Shown: positions 1-8,242, numbered from the stretch's first letter. The stretch is DNA of 64,000 nt from Sediminibacterium sp. TEGAF015 (GCF_025997995.1 NZ_AP026683.1:1674501-1738500), one strand, 5' to 3'. A program made the numbers and translations. Notes: generated by a model not told the origin, from the sequence alone.

Positions 1-383
1 TCACAGGTTCTTACTTCCCTGCTCCAGTCATAGGAAAATCCAATATTGTCTAATTGCTTTCTGAAATTATTAATGTTCTGCACGGTACTCACGGCCGGAT
101 GTACGCCGTGCTCAATGGCATACTGTTCAGCAGGTAATCCAAATGCATCATATCCCATAGGATGCAACACATTGAACCCCTTTAGTCTTTTATAGCGACT
201 GAAAATATCAGAGGCAATATATCCTAAAGGATGCCCCACATGCAATCCTGCTCCACTTGGATAAGGGAACATGTCTAGTACATAATACTTGGGTTTATTG
301 CTGTTATTGGGAACCTTGTATGCCCCGGATTGTTTCCAGGATTCCTGCCATTTTTGTTCAATCGCTCTGAATTGATAGTCCAT
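1..383 (-). CDS. leuS: Leucyl-tRNA synthetase, N-terminal part (runs off the window)
   Basis: Charges tRNA-Leu with leucine in the cytoplasm. Reading the minus strand from the ATG at 383 gives an open frame of about 127 residues to the window edge. It starts [16 protein letters not shown] and holds [16 protein letters not shown] at about residues 40-55, where HVGH is the class I synthetase HIGH-type motif; [16 protein letters not shown] follows near 74-89. This arrangement is diagnostic of bacterial LeuRS. The rest, including the editing domain and KMSKS loop, lies outside the window. It is divergent from ftsX, with a -7 element (467-474) in the shared intergenic region. Confidence 0.96.
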   Translation of the reverse strand, partial: MDYQFRAIEQKWQESWKQSGAYKVPNNSNKPKYYVLDMFPYPSGAGLHVGHPLGYIASDIFSRYKRLKGFNVLHPMGYDAFGLPAEQYAIEHGVHPAVSTVQNINNFRKQLDNIGFSYDWSREVRTC

Positions 384-466
384 CTTGCCTGCCCTTTTTA
401 TTTATTTGCGTTTCTTTAACGCCTGCCGAGAAATATTCGCTTATTTTCAGGGCAGGTTTAAGGGTG

Positions 467-474
467 CAAATGTA
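467..474 (-). promoter_or_regulatory. Putative -7 element for leuS
   Basis: The minus strand reads TACATTTG, matching the Bacteroidota TAnnTTTG -7 consensus, about 84 nt upstream of the leuS ATG. It is the mirror image of the element at 496-503 that faces ftsX. I see no clear -33 TTG at the usual distance, so this rests on the -7 match alone. Confidence 0.45.
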
Positions 475-495
475 AGTCATTAGCCGTCAAAACCC

Positions 496-503
496 TACAT
501 TTG
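496..503 (+). promoter_or_regulatory. Putative -7 element for ftsX
   Basis: TACATTTG on the plus strand fits the Bacteroidota -7 consensus, 55 nt upstream of the ftsX ATG. The predicted leader contains a 7-bp hairpin at 523-541 (ACCGCTG and CAGCGGT around a 5-nt loop) with no following T-run, so it is not a terminator. Confidence 0.45.
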
Positions 504-558
504 TAACGTTTGAAAGCAGACCACCGCTGACCAGCAGCGGTTAAAAAAGGAATACAAT

Positions 559-1434
559 ATGGCGCAGGCAGGAAAAGCATCACTCAAGCGGGGAAAACCC
601 AATTATATCTATACCATTATTGGCGTGGCCCTGGTATTGTTAATCATGGGAATCATGGGCTGGTTCTTTCTGAATCTGAACGCAGTTGGCAATACCTTCA
701 AGGAAGATATTCGCTTAAGTGCTTATATGCGTACACTGAACAAGGATACCATTGCACAAATTCAACAATATATTGCGGCTAAACCTTACGCCAAAAACGT
801 TTTGTATGTAGATAAGAACACAGCCAAGGAAATCTGGAACAAGGAAAACAATGAGGACTGGGCCAAAATTCTGGATGTTAATCCTTTGCCGGAGAGCATT
901 GACTTTTATGCAAAAGCTGAATATGTAAACAAAGACAGTCTAGCCGTCATCAGCGCTGATTTAATGGCAGCGTATGGCAATCAGATTACTGATTTACAAT
1001 ACCCGAAAAGTTTGGTAACCAATTTAAATGAAAGAGCTTCCAAAATTGGGTTGATCTTCCTGGTAGTAGCCATCACCCTTTGTGTAATTGTTATCATAAG
1101 CATCGACAACACCATTCGTCTGGCCATGTTTAGCAATCGTTTTTTGATTAAGACGATGCAGATGGTGGGAGCCACACAGTCTTTTATTGCACGACCACTT
1201 AATGTCCGCGCCATTATCAATGGGCTCATCAGTTCGGGAATTGCTATTGTATTAATGTTCTCCTTAATTGGCTGGGCAGAAGCACAGTTCCCTCAGTTGA
1301 AAGCCATCCGCAATACCAATCATACCCTATTATTGTTTGGCGGTTTGATTTTGCTGGGCGTAGGTATTTCTGTACTGAGCACCCACAGAAGCGTGTTGAA
1401 ATACCTGAAGATGAAACTGGATGATTTGTATTAA
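559..1434 (+). CDS. ftsX: Cell division protein FtsX-like permease
   Basis: Membrane partner of the ATPase FtsE, linking the divisome to peptidoglycan hydrolase activation. The 291-residue protein has the FtsX layout: a first membrane segment near residues 17-39, an extracytoplasmic domain of about 120 residues, then three membrane segments near 160-182, 215-240 and 257-275. Length and topology fit bacterial FtsX. FtsE is not in this window, and unlinked ftsX is common in Bacteroidota. It opens a plus-strand run with the DUF3098, uppP and MFS genes. An 18-bp perfect palindrome overlaps its stop codon (1431-1448). Confidence 0.85.
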   Translation: MAQAGKASLKRGKPNYIYTIIGVALVLLIMGIMGWFFLNLNAVGNTFKEDIRLSAYMRTLNKDTIAQIQQYIAAKPYAKNVLYVDKNTAKEIWNKENNEDWAKILDVNPLPESIDFYAKAEYVNKDSLAVISADLMAAYGNQITDLQYPKSLVTNLNERASKIGLIFLVVAITLCVIVIISIDNTIRLAMFSNRFLIKTMQMVGATQSFIARPLNVRAIINGLISSGIAIVLMFSLIGWAEAQFPQLKAIRNTNHTLLLFGGLILLGVGISVLSTHRSVLKYLKMKLDDLY

Positions 1435-1448
1435 ACAACATTGTTTAA
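1431..1448. repeat. 18-bp perfect palindrome overlapping the ftsX stop
   Basis: TTAAACAA, then CA, then TTGTTTAA. The two 8-nt arms are exact reverse complements with a 2-nt centre. It covers the ftsX stop codon (1432-1434) and lies 46 nt before the DUF3098 start. The tiny centre and AT-rich arms favour a DNA-binding site over an RNA hairpin; no T-run follows. Function unknown. Confidence 0.5.
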
Positions 1449-1493
1449 CTCAATTCAAATTAGAACTACTACAAAAAACTTTAAAAAATTCAT

Positions 1494-1736
1494 ATGAGCG
1501 CAAATAATAAAACCACTCCACTCTTTTCAAAAGACAACTTTTTATTCATGCTGATTGGCGGTCTTGTGATTGCCTTGGGTATGTATTTAATGAGTGGTGG
1601 CAAGAGTGATGACCCAAGTGTGTTTTCGAATACCGAAGTGTATAGCAAAACACGAATTACCATTGCACCTATTTTAATTGTAGTTGGATTACTGATTGAA
1701 GTGTACGCTATCTTTAAGAAACCAAAGACTGCATAA
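1494..1736 (+). CDS. DUF3098 family two-TM membrane protein
   Basis: Small inner-membrane protein of 80 residues with two hydrophobic segments (about 17-34 and 55-73) joined by a polar loop containing GGKSDDPSVFSNTEVYSKTR. The N-terminal KDNFLFMLIGGLVIALGMYLM and the SVFSNTEVYSKTRIT loop match what I know of DUF3098, a Bacteroidota family of unknown function. Its stop shares one base with the uppP start (TAATG at 1734-1738), implying translational coupling. The linkage ftsX - DUF3098 - uppP suggests an envelope-related role, which is inference. Confidence 0.85.
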   Translation: MSANNKTTPLFSKDNFLFMLIGGLVIALGMYLMSGGKSDDPSVFSNTEVYSKTRITIAPILIVVGLLIEVYAIFKKPKTA

Positions 1737-2533
1737 TGACTCATCTAGAAGCTGTCATCATCGCCATCATCGAAGGCATCACAGAGTTCCTCCCTATTTC
1801 TTCAACTGGTCATATGATTATTGCCAGTTCCTTTATGGGAATTGCCAAGGATGATTTTACCAAATTATTTGAAGTAGCCATTCAGTTGGGTGCTATTTGC
1901 TCAGTCGTAATTTTATTCAGAGGAAAATTCTTCCCGCTAAATCGCTGGAAATTTTATTTAAAACTGATCATTGCTGTTTTACCTGCATTAATTTTAGGGG
2001 CTTTGTTCTCCGACACCATTGATGCTTTATTGGAAAGCCCCATGGTGGTATCAATTACCATGGTATTGGGCGGAGTAGCTCTAATTTTTATTGATTCTTT
2101 TTTCAAGAACCCAACCATTTCTGTTGACGAAGAAATCTCCAATAAAAAATCTTTTGTAATTGGCTTTTGGCAATGTGTAGCCATGATACCAGGAGTTAGC
2201 AGAAGCGCAGCCAGTATTATCGGAGGTATGCAACAGGGATTAACCAGAAAACTATCTGCTGAATTTTCTTTTTTTCTGGCAGTTCCTACGATGGCAGCTG
2301 CAACTGGTTACAAATTATTGAAAGCATACACAGAAACGCCTGATTTAATATTTACCAGAAACAATATAATATTATTAGGTCTCGGAAATGTAGTTGCTTT
2401 CCTTGTTGCACTATTGGCTATTAAATTTTTCATCACTTATTTACAGAAATACGGCTTTAAATTATTTGGCTGGTACAGGGTTATTGTTGGTTTAATTCTA
2501 ATTATCCTTATCTTAACAGGACACCTGAAATAA
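1736..2533 (+). CDS. uppP: Undecaprenyl-diphosphatase
   Basis: Dephosphorylates undecaprenyl pyrophosphate to recycle the lipid carrier for cell wall and glycan synthesis; its overproduction is known to give bacitracin resistance. The 265-residue polytopic protein has both family signatures: EGITEFLPISSTGH at residues 13-26, holding the catalytic acidic residue and the loop Ser and His, and PGVSRSA at 152-158, holding the catalytic Arg. Length is typical. It is translationally coupled to the upstream DUF3098 gene and followed after 5 nt by an MFS transporter. Confidence 0.97.
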   Translation: MTHLEAVIIAIIEGITEFLPISSTGHMIIASSFMGIAKDDFTKLFEVAIQLGAICSVVILFRGKFFPLNRWKFYLKLIIAVLPALILGALFSDTIDALLESPMVVSITMVLGGVALIFIDSFFKNPTISVDEEISNKKSFVIGFWQCVAMIPGVSRSAASIIGGMQQGLTRKLSAEFSFFLAVPTMAAATGYKLLKAYTETPDLIFTRNNIILLGLGNVVAFLVALLAIKFFITYLQKYGFKLFGWYRVIVGLILIILILTGHLK

Positions 2534-2538
2534 ACACC

Positions 2539-3867
2539 ATGTCTGTTACTACAGCCAGTAAAAAAGTCATCAATGGTTGGGCAATGTACGATTGGGGCAA
2601 CAGCGCTTACAATCTGGTTATCACTTCCACTATTTTTCCCGCTTATTACGAAGCCGTTACCGGAGACGGCAACGATCAAACCCTGAATGACACCGTTACG
2701 CTTTTTGGGAGAGAATATGTAAATACCGCCCTGTACAATTATGCATTGGCAATTGCATTTATTGTAGTGGCCCTACTATCTCCCATACTATCGTCCATTG
2801 CAGATTACAAAGGCAATAAAAAACAGTTTCTGTTTTTCTTTTGTACACTCGGCAGTGCAGCTTGTTCAGCACTTTATTTTTATGACAAGACCAATCTGGC
2901 ATTTGGCCTGGCCTGTTTAATCATTGCCTGCATAGGTTTCTGGAGCAGTCTTGTTTTTTATAATTCCTTTCTTCCGGAGATTGCTGCTCCAGAAGACAGA
3001 GACAAAGTAAGTGCTAAAGGATTTGCCATGGGCTATATTGGGAGTATGATTTTGCAAGTGATCTGCTTTGTATTTGTTCTATCTCCAGACAGTTTTGGTA
3101 TTACAGTTGGCAAAGCTTCTCAGCTTTCTTTCTTATTGGTGGGTATTTGGTGGTGGGGATTCGGGCAGCTTGCTTTGAAAAGGCTACCTAAATCTGTACC
3201 TGCTGGCGGAACAAAATCCAATAAAGAAGTTTTTGCTGGCGGCTATAAAGAGCTAAGCAAAGTATGGACTCAAATCCAATCTATGCCCGTACTGAAAAGA
3301 TTTTTATTTTCTTTCTTCTTTTACAACATGGGAGTTCAGACAGTTATGCTGGTAGCTACTTTATATGGCAAGAGCGAACTGAATATTCCTACCATGAATT
3401 TAATCATTGCCATATTGATAATTCAGTTTATAGCCATACCTGGTGCTTATACTATTGCATGGGTATCTAAAATAACCAGCAATTTTAAGGCATTGATGAT
3501 TACGATTGCTTTCTGGATTGTGCTTTGTGTAATTGGGTATACACTACCCAGAAACGGGATTTATGAATTTTATGGATTAGCGGTATTGGTAGGATTTGTA
3601 ATGGGAGGTATTCAAGCTCTCAGTAGAAGTACCTATGCCAAGCTTATGCCAGAGACCAAAGACACTACATCCTATTTCAGCTTCTATGATGTAACGGAAA
3701 AAGTGTCGATTGTGGTGGGCATGTTTAGTTTTGGTTATATCAACGAACTATCAGGCTCACAGAGAAATTCTGTTTTAGTACTAGTTATATTTTTTGTGAT
3801 TGGATTGTTGATTCTGTTTTCAGGGGCTAAATTGCAGTCTAAACAGAAGGCACATGAAACTGCATAG
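2539..3867 (+). CDS. MFS transporter, UMF1/Atg22-like family
   Basis: Polytopic inner-membrane protein of 442 residues with about 12 hydrophobic segments. The N-terminal NGWAMYDWGNSAYN is the signature of the family related to yeast vacuolar Atg22 (UMF1), known in bacteria as putative effluxers, and GGIQALSRSTYAKLMPE in the second half is also typical. The substrate is not predictable; amino acid or metabolite efflux is the usual guess. Its 3' end overlaps the next gene by 14 nt, so it is the fourth gene of the run that starts at ftsX. Confidence 0.85.
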   Translation: MSVTTASKKVINGWAMYDWGNSAYNLVITSTIFPAYYEAVTGDGNDQTLNDTVTLFGREYVNTALYNYALAIAFIVVALLSPILSSIADYKGNKKQFLFFFCTLGSAACSALYFYDKTNLAFGLACLIIACIGFWSSLVFYNSFLPEIAAPEDRDKVSAKGFAMGYIGSMILQVICFVFVLSPDSFGITVGKASQLSFLLVGIWWWGFGQLALKRLPKSVPAGGTKSNKEVFAGGYKELSKVWTQIQSMPVLKRFLFSFFFYNMGVQTVMLVATLYGKSELNIPTMNLIIAILIIQFIAIPGAYTIAWVSKITSNFKALMITIAFWIVLCVIGYTLPRNGIYEFYGLAVLVGFVMGGIQALSRSTYAKLMPETKDTTSYFSFYDVTEKVSIVVGMFSFGYINELSGSQRNSVLVLVIFFVIGLLILFSGAKLQSKQKAHETA

Positions 3868-4723
3868 CATCAATCATAGTTATTTTAAGTTAGATGGCGG
3901 AGCCATGTATGGAGTTGTTCCCAAATCACTCTGGAACAAATTGAATCCTGCCGACGAAAACAATCTTTGCAACTGGGCATTAAGAAGTTTGGTAATTGAA
4001 GACGAGGGACGATTGATTTTGATTGATACAGGCATGGGCTTTAAACAAGATGCGAAATTCTTTGGACACTACGGTATGTCTGATACAAAGCAGATAGATG
4101 AAGCTTTGGGACAAATTGGATTTACCAGAAATGATATTACAGATGTATTTCATACCCACCTGCATTTTGACCATTGCGGGGGTAGCATAGAAAAAATAGG
4201 AGACAAACTGGTTACGGCATTTCCCAATGCAATATACTGGAGCAACCCGATACATTGGGATTGGGCGGTGAATCCCAATGACAGAGAAAAAGCATCATTT
4301 TTAAAAGAAAATATTTTACCCATTCAGAATAGCGGGCAATTAAAAATGATAGACGCACCTGCCAATGAATTTACCAGCGATGGTTTATTGGAATCAGTTC
4401 CCTTTACCAATAACATTTGTATCCGTTTTGTTAATGGTCATACCAGGAGCATGATGTTACCTCAGATTCAGTATAGGGGAAAAACCATAGTTTACATGGC
4501 AGATTTATTACCTTCTGCTTCGCATATACCCTTGCCTTATGTAATGGGCTATGATATGTTTCCTCTCACTACCCTGAAGGAGAAAAAAACCTTCTTGACA
4601 GAAGCCGTAAACAAGGATTACATTTTATTCTTTGAACATGATCCAAGTATTGAATGCTGCACCCTGCAGCAAACAGAAAAAGGGGTCAGAATGAAAGAAG
4701 CTATTCAATTGGCAGACCTTTAA
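3854..4723 (+). CDS. Metallo-beta-lactamase fold hydrolase
   Basis: Soluble 289-residue enzyme of the metallo-beta-lactamase superfamily. The metal-binding motif HTHLHFDHCGG at about residues 100-110 gives His102, His104, Asp106 and His107. NGHTRSMMLPQI further on supplies the third His, YMADLLPSASH the bridging Asp, and FEHDP near the C-terminus the last His. It resembles the quorum-quenching lactonase / N-acyl homoserine lactonase-like group, but substrates in this superfamily cannot be told from motifs. It overlaps the MFS gene by 14 nt and ends 10 nt from the convergent DUF3108 gene. Confidence 0.85.
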   Translation: MKLHSINHSYFKLDGGAMYGVVPKSLWNKLNPADENNLCNWALRSLVIEDEGRLILIDTGMGFKQDAKFFGHYGMSDTKQIDEALGQIGFTRNDITDVFHTHLHFDHCGGSIEKIGDKLVTAFPNAIYWSNPIHWDWAVNPNDREKASFLKENILPIQNSGQLKMIDAPANEFTSDGLLESVPFTNNICIRFVNGHTRSMMLPQIQYRGKTIVYMADLLPSASHIPLPYVMGYDMFPLTTLKEKKTFLTEAVNKDYILFFEHDPSIECCTLQQTEKGVRMKEAIQLADL

Positions 4724-4733
4724 GAAGCTGGTA

Positions 4734-5528
4734 TTATCTTTCAGAAATCATTGAACTAAACGGGTAACGGAGATTCTTGTATCCCATCATGTCTACTTTT
4801 ACACTGCCTACCACAATGGGGCTTTCTATGCGTAGAGGTATATGATTGGCATCGTCACTTACCCAAACCGTCATTTTCTCTCCACCTTCAAATAAGGTTC
4901 CTTTTACTAAAAGGGGTTTGAATTTGATGGCTCTGAATTTTCCAAACCTGGTCTTGATGGTTTCTTTACCTAAATACTTGATATACAGATTGAAAATTTC
5001 ATTGTCCAGAAACATGGTGAAAGGAATTTTATCTTCTGGCTTGTATTTTTCGAAATTGATATTTCTGGCATAATAAATGGCACTCAAAACATCCTGAATA
5101 CAATTGGGCACTTTCACCGTTCCCTTTTCACTGGTTGCCGTGTTGTTCTGCCGATTAAAACTTACATTTTCGTTTATTTTATATCCACCCTCATTTACAT
5201 TGCGAATGAATCGGATAGGCTGCAGATTACTCGTATCAATATAGCTTTCATATTTATCTCTTACTTTAAAAATCCAGTCGTATCTGGAATTGGATGATCC
5301 TTCACCTACTAAATGATATACAGATTCATTATTCAATTTTTCCGAATTAACAGAAAAAGTGGCCGCACCTGCATTTACATACAAACCAATTACATTGTAA
5401 AAAACCGTAAATGAAATTTGTTCCCCCGACTGAAAGGCATAGTTACGTATACCGCAGAATTCATCCCCTGCTGTTAAGGGCCGGGTAAGCAATAATGAAA
5501 TGAAAACGATTAGTGATTTTTTCAGCAC
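4734..5528 (-). CDS. DUF3108 family exported protein
   Basis: 264-residue protein with an N-terminal signal peptide (hydrophobic stretch at residues 4-20). The body matches the DUF3108 pattern: an opening GEQISFTVFYNVIGLYVNAG, FKVRDKYESYID, DVLSAIYYARN, and a late TVWVSDDANHIPLRIES. Members are probably beta-rich periplasmic or outer-membrane-associated proteins of unknown function. It follows the flippase-like gene at 5531 with a 2-nt gap, so the two form one minus-strand operon. I cannot assign a biochemical role. Confidence 0.85.
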   Translation of the reverse strand: MLKKSLIVFISLLLTRPLTAGDEFCGIRNYAFQSGEQISFTVFYNVIGLYVNAGAATFSVNSEKLNNESVYHLVGEGSSNSRYDWIFKVRDKYESYIDTSNLQPIRFIRNVNEGGYKINENVSFNRQNNTATSEKGTVKVPNCIQDVLSAIYYARNINFEKYKPEDKIPFTMFLDNEIFNLYIKYLGKETIKTRFGKFRAIKFKPLLVKGTLFEGGEKMTVWVSDDANHIPLRIESPIVVGSVKVDMMGYKNLRYPFSSMISER

Positions 5529-5530
5529 GC

Positions 5531-6520
5531 TTATTTGTTTCTAAATATTCTTAAACCTAATATAAACAAAGTCCCGAGAATTGCAGGCAAGATTAAGTTA
5601 ATTAACCAGATACCGGCAGCAGTTGCAATAATTCCAACGGCATTATTACTTAGTAAACCAAACAATAACAAACTTACTTTCCCGCGAAACCCCAATTCTG
5701 CCAGTGCCATTGAAGGAATTACAGCTAATACAGTTAACATAACACCTACCATTGCAAATGCATCCAGCCAGTATAGTTGTATACCAAATACCTGAAAGAT
5801 CAATAAATACTGAAACAGGATTACAAAATATCTGCCTAATGAAAGCGAAAGCAATCTTACCAATTCATTCATTTGAACTGACTCTAGCTTTTCTATAAAA
5901 AAACGATACCTGGCAACCCAGGAAATTCTTTCGAGTAGTTGAATAATTCCTGACAATTTAAAATAAACCAAAGTGAATAGTAAAATGCCGGCAGCAATGA
6001 TATATATAAAACCATCAAGCCAAAAAACAGATAGTCCTTCCAGCTGACGTTCTTCATTGAGTATACACCAACGCATATACAGCATAGATAAAGTACCCAT
6101 TAAAAAAGTAACGATAATTTGGGCCATACTACCTGTTATTGAAAGTACAACCCCTCTGATTTTATTTCCCTCTTTTAAATAAGCAGATCTGGCAGCTGGT
6201 TCACCAATCCTGTTGATGGTATTTAAACCCATTGCCTGTCCGGCAAGTATAGCTTTAAAAGACTGTAAAAATGAAATGGTCTCAATGCTAGCAACCTGGA
6301 GTTGCCACTTGCGGGCTTCAATCCCCCAATTCATTAGCATAAGAAAAAATACAAGAACAATTTTCCAGTTTTGCGGACCATTCAATGCATCTAGAATGGT
6401 TTGCCAGGATTGCTGCAAATCTGTTTGTGTTTTTAGCTGTTTATAAATTGCCCAGCTAAGCCATATAAATAAAATGGGCCCGACAAGATAATTCAGCAAA
6501 TTTTTCGTTCGTTTCGTCAA
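5531..6520 (-). CDS. Lysylphosphatidylglycerol synthase TM region-like (flippase-like) membrane protein
   Basis: 329-residue polytopic protein of the LPG_synthase_TM / UPF0104 family, with about seven or eight hydrophobic segments. NRIGEPAARSAYLKEG near residues 103-118 is the conserved loop with the family GE and Arg. Family members are thought to flip or transport lipids; this one lacks any synthase domain. The start at 6520 is TTG, because the first in-frame ATG lies about 58 codons in, inside the second membrane segment. A near-consensus -7 element (TAACTTTA) sits at 6534-6541. It is co-transcribed with the DUF3108 gene. Confidence 0.8.
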   Translation of the reverse strand: MTKRTKNLLNYLVGPILFIWLSWAIYKQLKTQTDLQQSWQTILDALNGPQNWKIVLVFFLMLMNWGIEARKWQLQVASIETISFLQSFKAILAGQAMGLNTINRIGEPAARSAYLKEGNKIRGVVLSITGSMAQIIVTFLMGTLSMLYMRWCILNEERQLEGLSVFWLDGFIYIIAAGILLFTLVYFKLSGIIQLLERISWVARYRFFIEKLESVQMNELVRLLSLSLGRYFVILFQYLLIFQVFGIQLYWLDAFAMVGVMLTVLAVIPSMALAELGFRGKVSLLLFGLLSNNAVGIIATAAGIWLINLILPAILGTLFILGLRIFRNK

Positions 6521-6533
6521 TCCTTCGTTTTTG

Positions 6534-6541
6534 TAAAGTTA
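6534..6541 (-). promoter_or_regulatory. Putative -7 element of the flippase-like/DUF3108 operon
   Basis: The minus strand reads TAACTTTA (seven of eight to TAnnTTTG), 13 nt upstream of the TTG codon taken as the start. Its position supports that non-ATG start over any later one. Confidence 0.35.
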
Positions 6542-6584
6542 AGGATGTAAGTCGTTTATTAATTATCCCTATTTTCACAAAGCA

Positions 6585-7145
6585 ATGAAATACGATTCAG
6601 TCATTTTAGGAATTGATCCGGGCACACAAATTTTAGGTTATGCATTATTAGGTATACAAAAAGGCAAACCTTTTCTGATTCGTATGGATACATTGAAACT
6701 AACTAAGGAAAAAGACATTTATGCACGTCTGGAAATTATTTATAGAACCATCAACGATTTAATTAAACAATACAAGCCCGATAGTTTTGCCATTGAAGCC
6801 CCTTTTTTTGGAAAGAACGTACAAAGTATGCTCAAATTGGGTAGAGCTCAGGGAGTTGCTATTGCGGCTTCTATGCAATCACAAATTCCGGTTACAGAAT
6901 ACGCGCCTAAAAAAGTGAAGCAATCTATTACAGGAAATGGAAATGCAGACAAAGACCAGGTCTGGAAAATGTTACAGCTCACTTTAAGCATTGAAAAGAA
7001 ACCCGCTTCATTTGATGCAACGGATGCATTAGCAGTTGCACTTTGTCATTTTTATCAAAGCAATAGCCTCCTGGCTGTTAAAGGCAAAGCTTTAAAAGGC
7101 TGGGATGATTTTCTCAATAAAAATCCTGATAGAGTAAGAAAATGA
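6585..7145 (+). CDS. ruvC: Holliday junction resolvase RuvC
   Basis: Endonuclease that cleaves Holliday junctions together with RuvAB. The 186-residue protein carries the four acidic catalytic residues in place: Asp11 in LGIDPGTQILGYA, Glu71 in FAIEAPFFGKN, and Asp144 and Asp147 in SFDATDALAVALCH. Spacing matches E. coli RuvC. RuvA and RuvB are not in this window. The gene lies divergent from the flippase-like gene and ends about 65 nt before the convergent HIT gene. Confidence 0.97.
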   Translation: MKYDSVILGIDPGTQILGYALLGIQKGKPFLIRMDTLKLTKEKDIYARLEIIYRTINDLIKQYKPDSFAIEAPFFGKNVQSMLKLGRAQGVAIAASMQSQIPVTEYAPKKVKQSITGNGNADKDQVWKMLQLTLSIEKKPASFDATDALAVALCHFYQSNSLLAVKGKALKGWDDFLNKNPDRVRK

Positions 7146-7210
7146 TTTCGGGAAAACATGGCTGCAACAAAGCAAAAAAACTGCAACACAAAATGTATTT
7201 CTGGTTTAGA

Positions 7211-7603
7211 TTACTGCAAGGCTGCCAAAATTTTTTGCTGAGTCTGGCTCAGCACCTCTGGTGTCATTTTCAATTTCCCTCTGGTGAAATTCAAATCATC
7301 GGCACTGTTAATGGGAACCAGGTGCATATGTGCATGCGGCACTTCTAATCCTACCACACTGATTCCACAACGATTGCAGGGGAATACTTTTTCAATTGCC
7401 TTGGCAATAGGTTTTGCAAATAGCAACATTTCAGACAGATAATCATCCGACAAATCAAAGAAACGATCGGTTTCTGTTTTGGGAATCACCAACACATGGC
7501 CTTCTACTAATGGAAAAATATCCAGAAAGGCAAAAAACCGGTCGTTCTCCGCTATTTTGTAAGAAGGAATTTCTCCCGAGATGATTTTAGAAAAAATAGT
7601 CAT
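7211..7603 (-). CDS. HIT family (histidine triad) hydrolase
   Basis: 130-residue cytoplasmic protein with the triad HAHMHLVP at about residues 90-97 (His90, His92, His94), and the N-terminal FSKIISGEIPSYKI and GHVLVIPK typical of the HINT-like branch. Such enzymes hydrolyse nucleoside phosphoramidates or related adenylated compounds; the physiological substrate is unknown. It sits 10 nt downstream of greA on the same strand and is probably co-transcribed with it, an association I regard as common in Bacteroidota. Confidence 0.93.
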   Translation of the reverse strand: MTIFSKIISGEIPSYKIAENDRFFAFLDIFPLVEGHVLVIPKTETDRFFDLSDDYLSEMLLFAKPIAKAIEKVFPCNRCGISVVGLEVPHAHMHLVPINSADDLNFTRGKLKMTPEVLSQTQQKILAALQ

Positions 7604-7612
7604 GTAGCCGTT

Positions 7613-8089
7613 TTATACAGTAATGTCTTCCACCTTAAACTTGATGATACCATTTGGAGCCTGCACTTCTGCTACTTCGCCCTTTACTTTCCCGAGTAAT
7701 CCTTTACCAATGGGGGAAGAAGCTGAAATTTTTCCTTGCTTCAAATCGGCTTCCTTTTCACCTACAATCTGATAAGTTACCGTTTTCTTGGTAGCCACAT
7801 TGGTTATGGTTACTTTGGTTAGAATGGTTACTTTACTGGTATCAATTGTACTGGTATCTACAATTTTAGCATTGGCAATAGCGCCTTCCAACTGTTTGAT
7901 TTTGGCCTCTAGCATTCCCTGGGCCTCTTTAGCCGCATCATACTCCGCATTTTCTTTTAAATCACCTTTCTCTCTGGCTTCAGCAATTGCTTTAGAAGCC
8001 GCAGGACGGTCTACAGATTTCATTTTCTGCAATTCCTCGCGCATCTTATCGAAAGTCTCTTTCGTAACATACATGTTGGTTTCACTCAT
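7613..8089 (-). CDS. greA: Transcription elongation factor GreA
   Basis: Stimulates cleavage of backtracked RNA by RNA polymerase. From the ATG at 8089 the product is 158 residues, exactly the usual GreA length, starting MSETNMYVTKETFDKMREEL. The N-terminal coiled coil carries DLKENAEYDAAKEAQG, whose tip acidic residues reach the polymerase active site; the C-terminal FKBP-like domain has the SPIGKGLLGK signature. An upstream extension to 8158 is open but would run through the leader hairpin and is unlikely. A -7 element at 8156-8163 and a terminator-like hairpin at 8111-8147 precede it. Confidence 0.96.
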   Translation of the reverse strand: MSETNMYVTKETFDKMREELQKMKSVDRPAASKAIAEAREKGDLKENAEYDAAKEAQGMLEAKIKQLEGAIANAKIVDTSTIDTSKVTILTKVTITNVATKKTVTYQIVGEKEADLKQGKISASSPIGKGLLGKVKGEVAEVQAPNGIIKFKVEDITV

Positions 8090-8110
8090 AGTTCCGGCTT
8101 TAGGATTGGT

Positions 8111-8147
8111 AAAAAAAAATACAACGCCACATTTGACTGCGACGTTG
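8111..8147 (-). terminator. Terminator-like hairpin in the greA leader
   Basis: On the minus strand a 10-bp stem (8147-8138 with 8131-8122, two G-U pairs) encloses the 6-nt loop GTCAAA and is followed by TA and nine T residues (8119-8111). This is the shape of an intrinsic terminator, yet it lies between the putative greA promoter and the greA start. It does not work in the other orientation, where no T-run follows. Premature termination, giving a short leader RNA of about 40 nt, is inferred. Confidence 0.65.
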
Positions 8148-8155
8148 CATAAATA

Positions 8156-8163
8156 CAAAGATA
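8156..8163 (-). promoter_or_regulatory. Putative -7 element for greA
   Basis: The minus strand reads TATCTTTG, a full match to TAnnTTTG. It would start the transcript near 8150, directly at the foot of the leader hairpin, and leave a leader of about 60 nt before the greA ATG. Confidence 0.5.
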
Positions 8164-8207
8164 GGAAATTTAATTAACCTAGCAGAATAAGCTTTTTTCA
8201 AAAAATA

Positions 8208-8240
8208 TTTGGTGGTATTCAGAAAAAACTTCTACTTTTA
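8208..8240 (+). promoter_or_regulatory. Putative promoter of the ABC/GntR operon
   Basis: TTTG at 8208-8211 and TACTTTTA at 8233-8240 resemble the Bacteroidota -33 and -7 elements with a 21-nt spacer (one mismatch in the -7). The inverted repeat at 8243-8256 lies immediately downstream, over the expected start point. Confidence 0.45.
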
Positions 8241-8242
8241 TT

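Noticed and set aside
7142..7348. Plus-strand frame of 68 codons after ruvC
   Set aside because: Most of it lies antisense to the HIT gene, it has no recognisable domain, and its composition is rich in Cys, Gln and His, as expected for a chance frame.
8090..8158. Extended N-terminus for greA (23 extra residues)
   Set aside because: It would translate the hairpin and T-run of the leader, and the standard 158-residue GreA starts at 8089.
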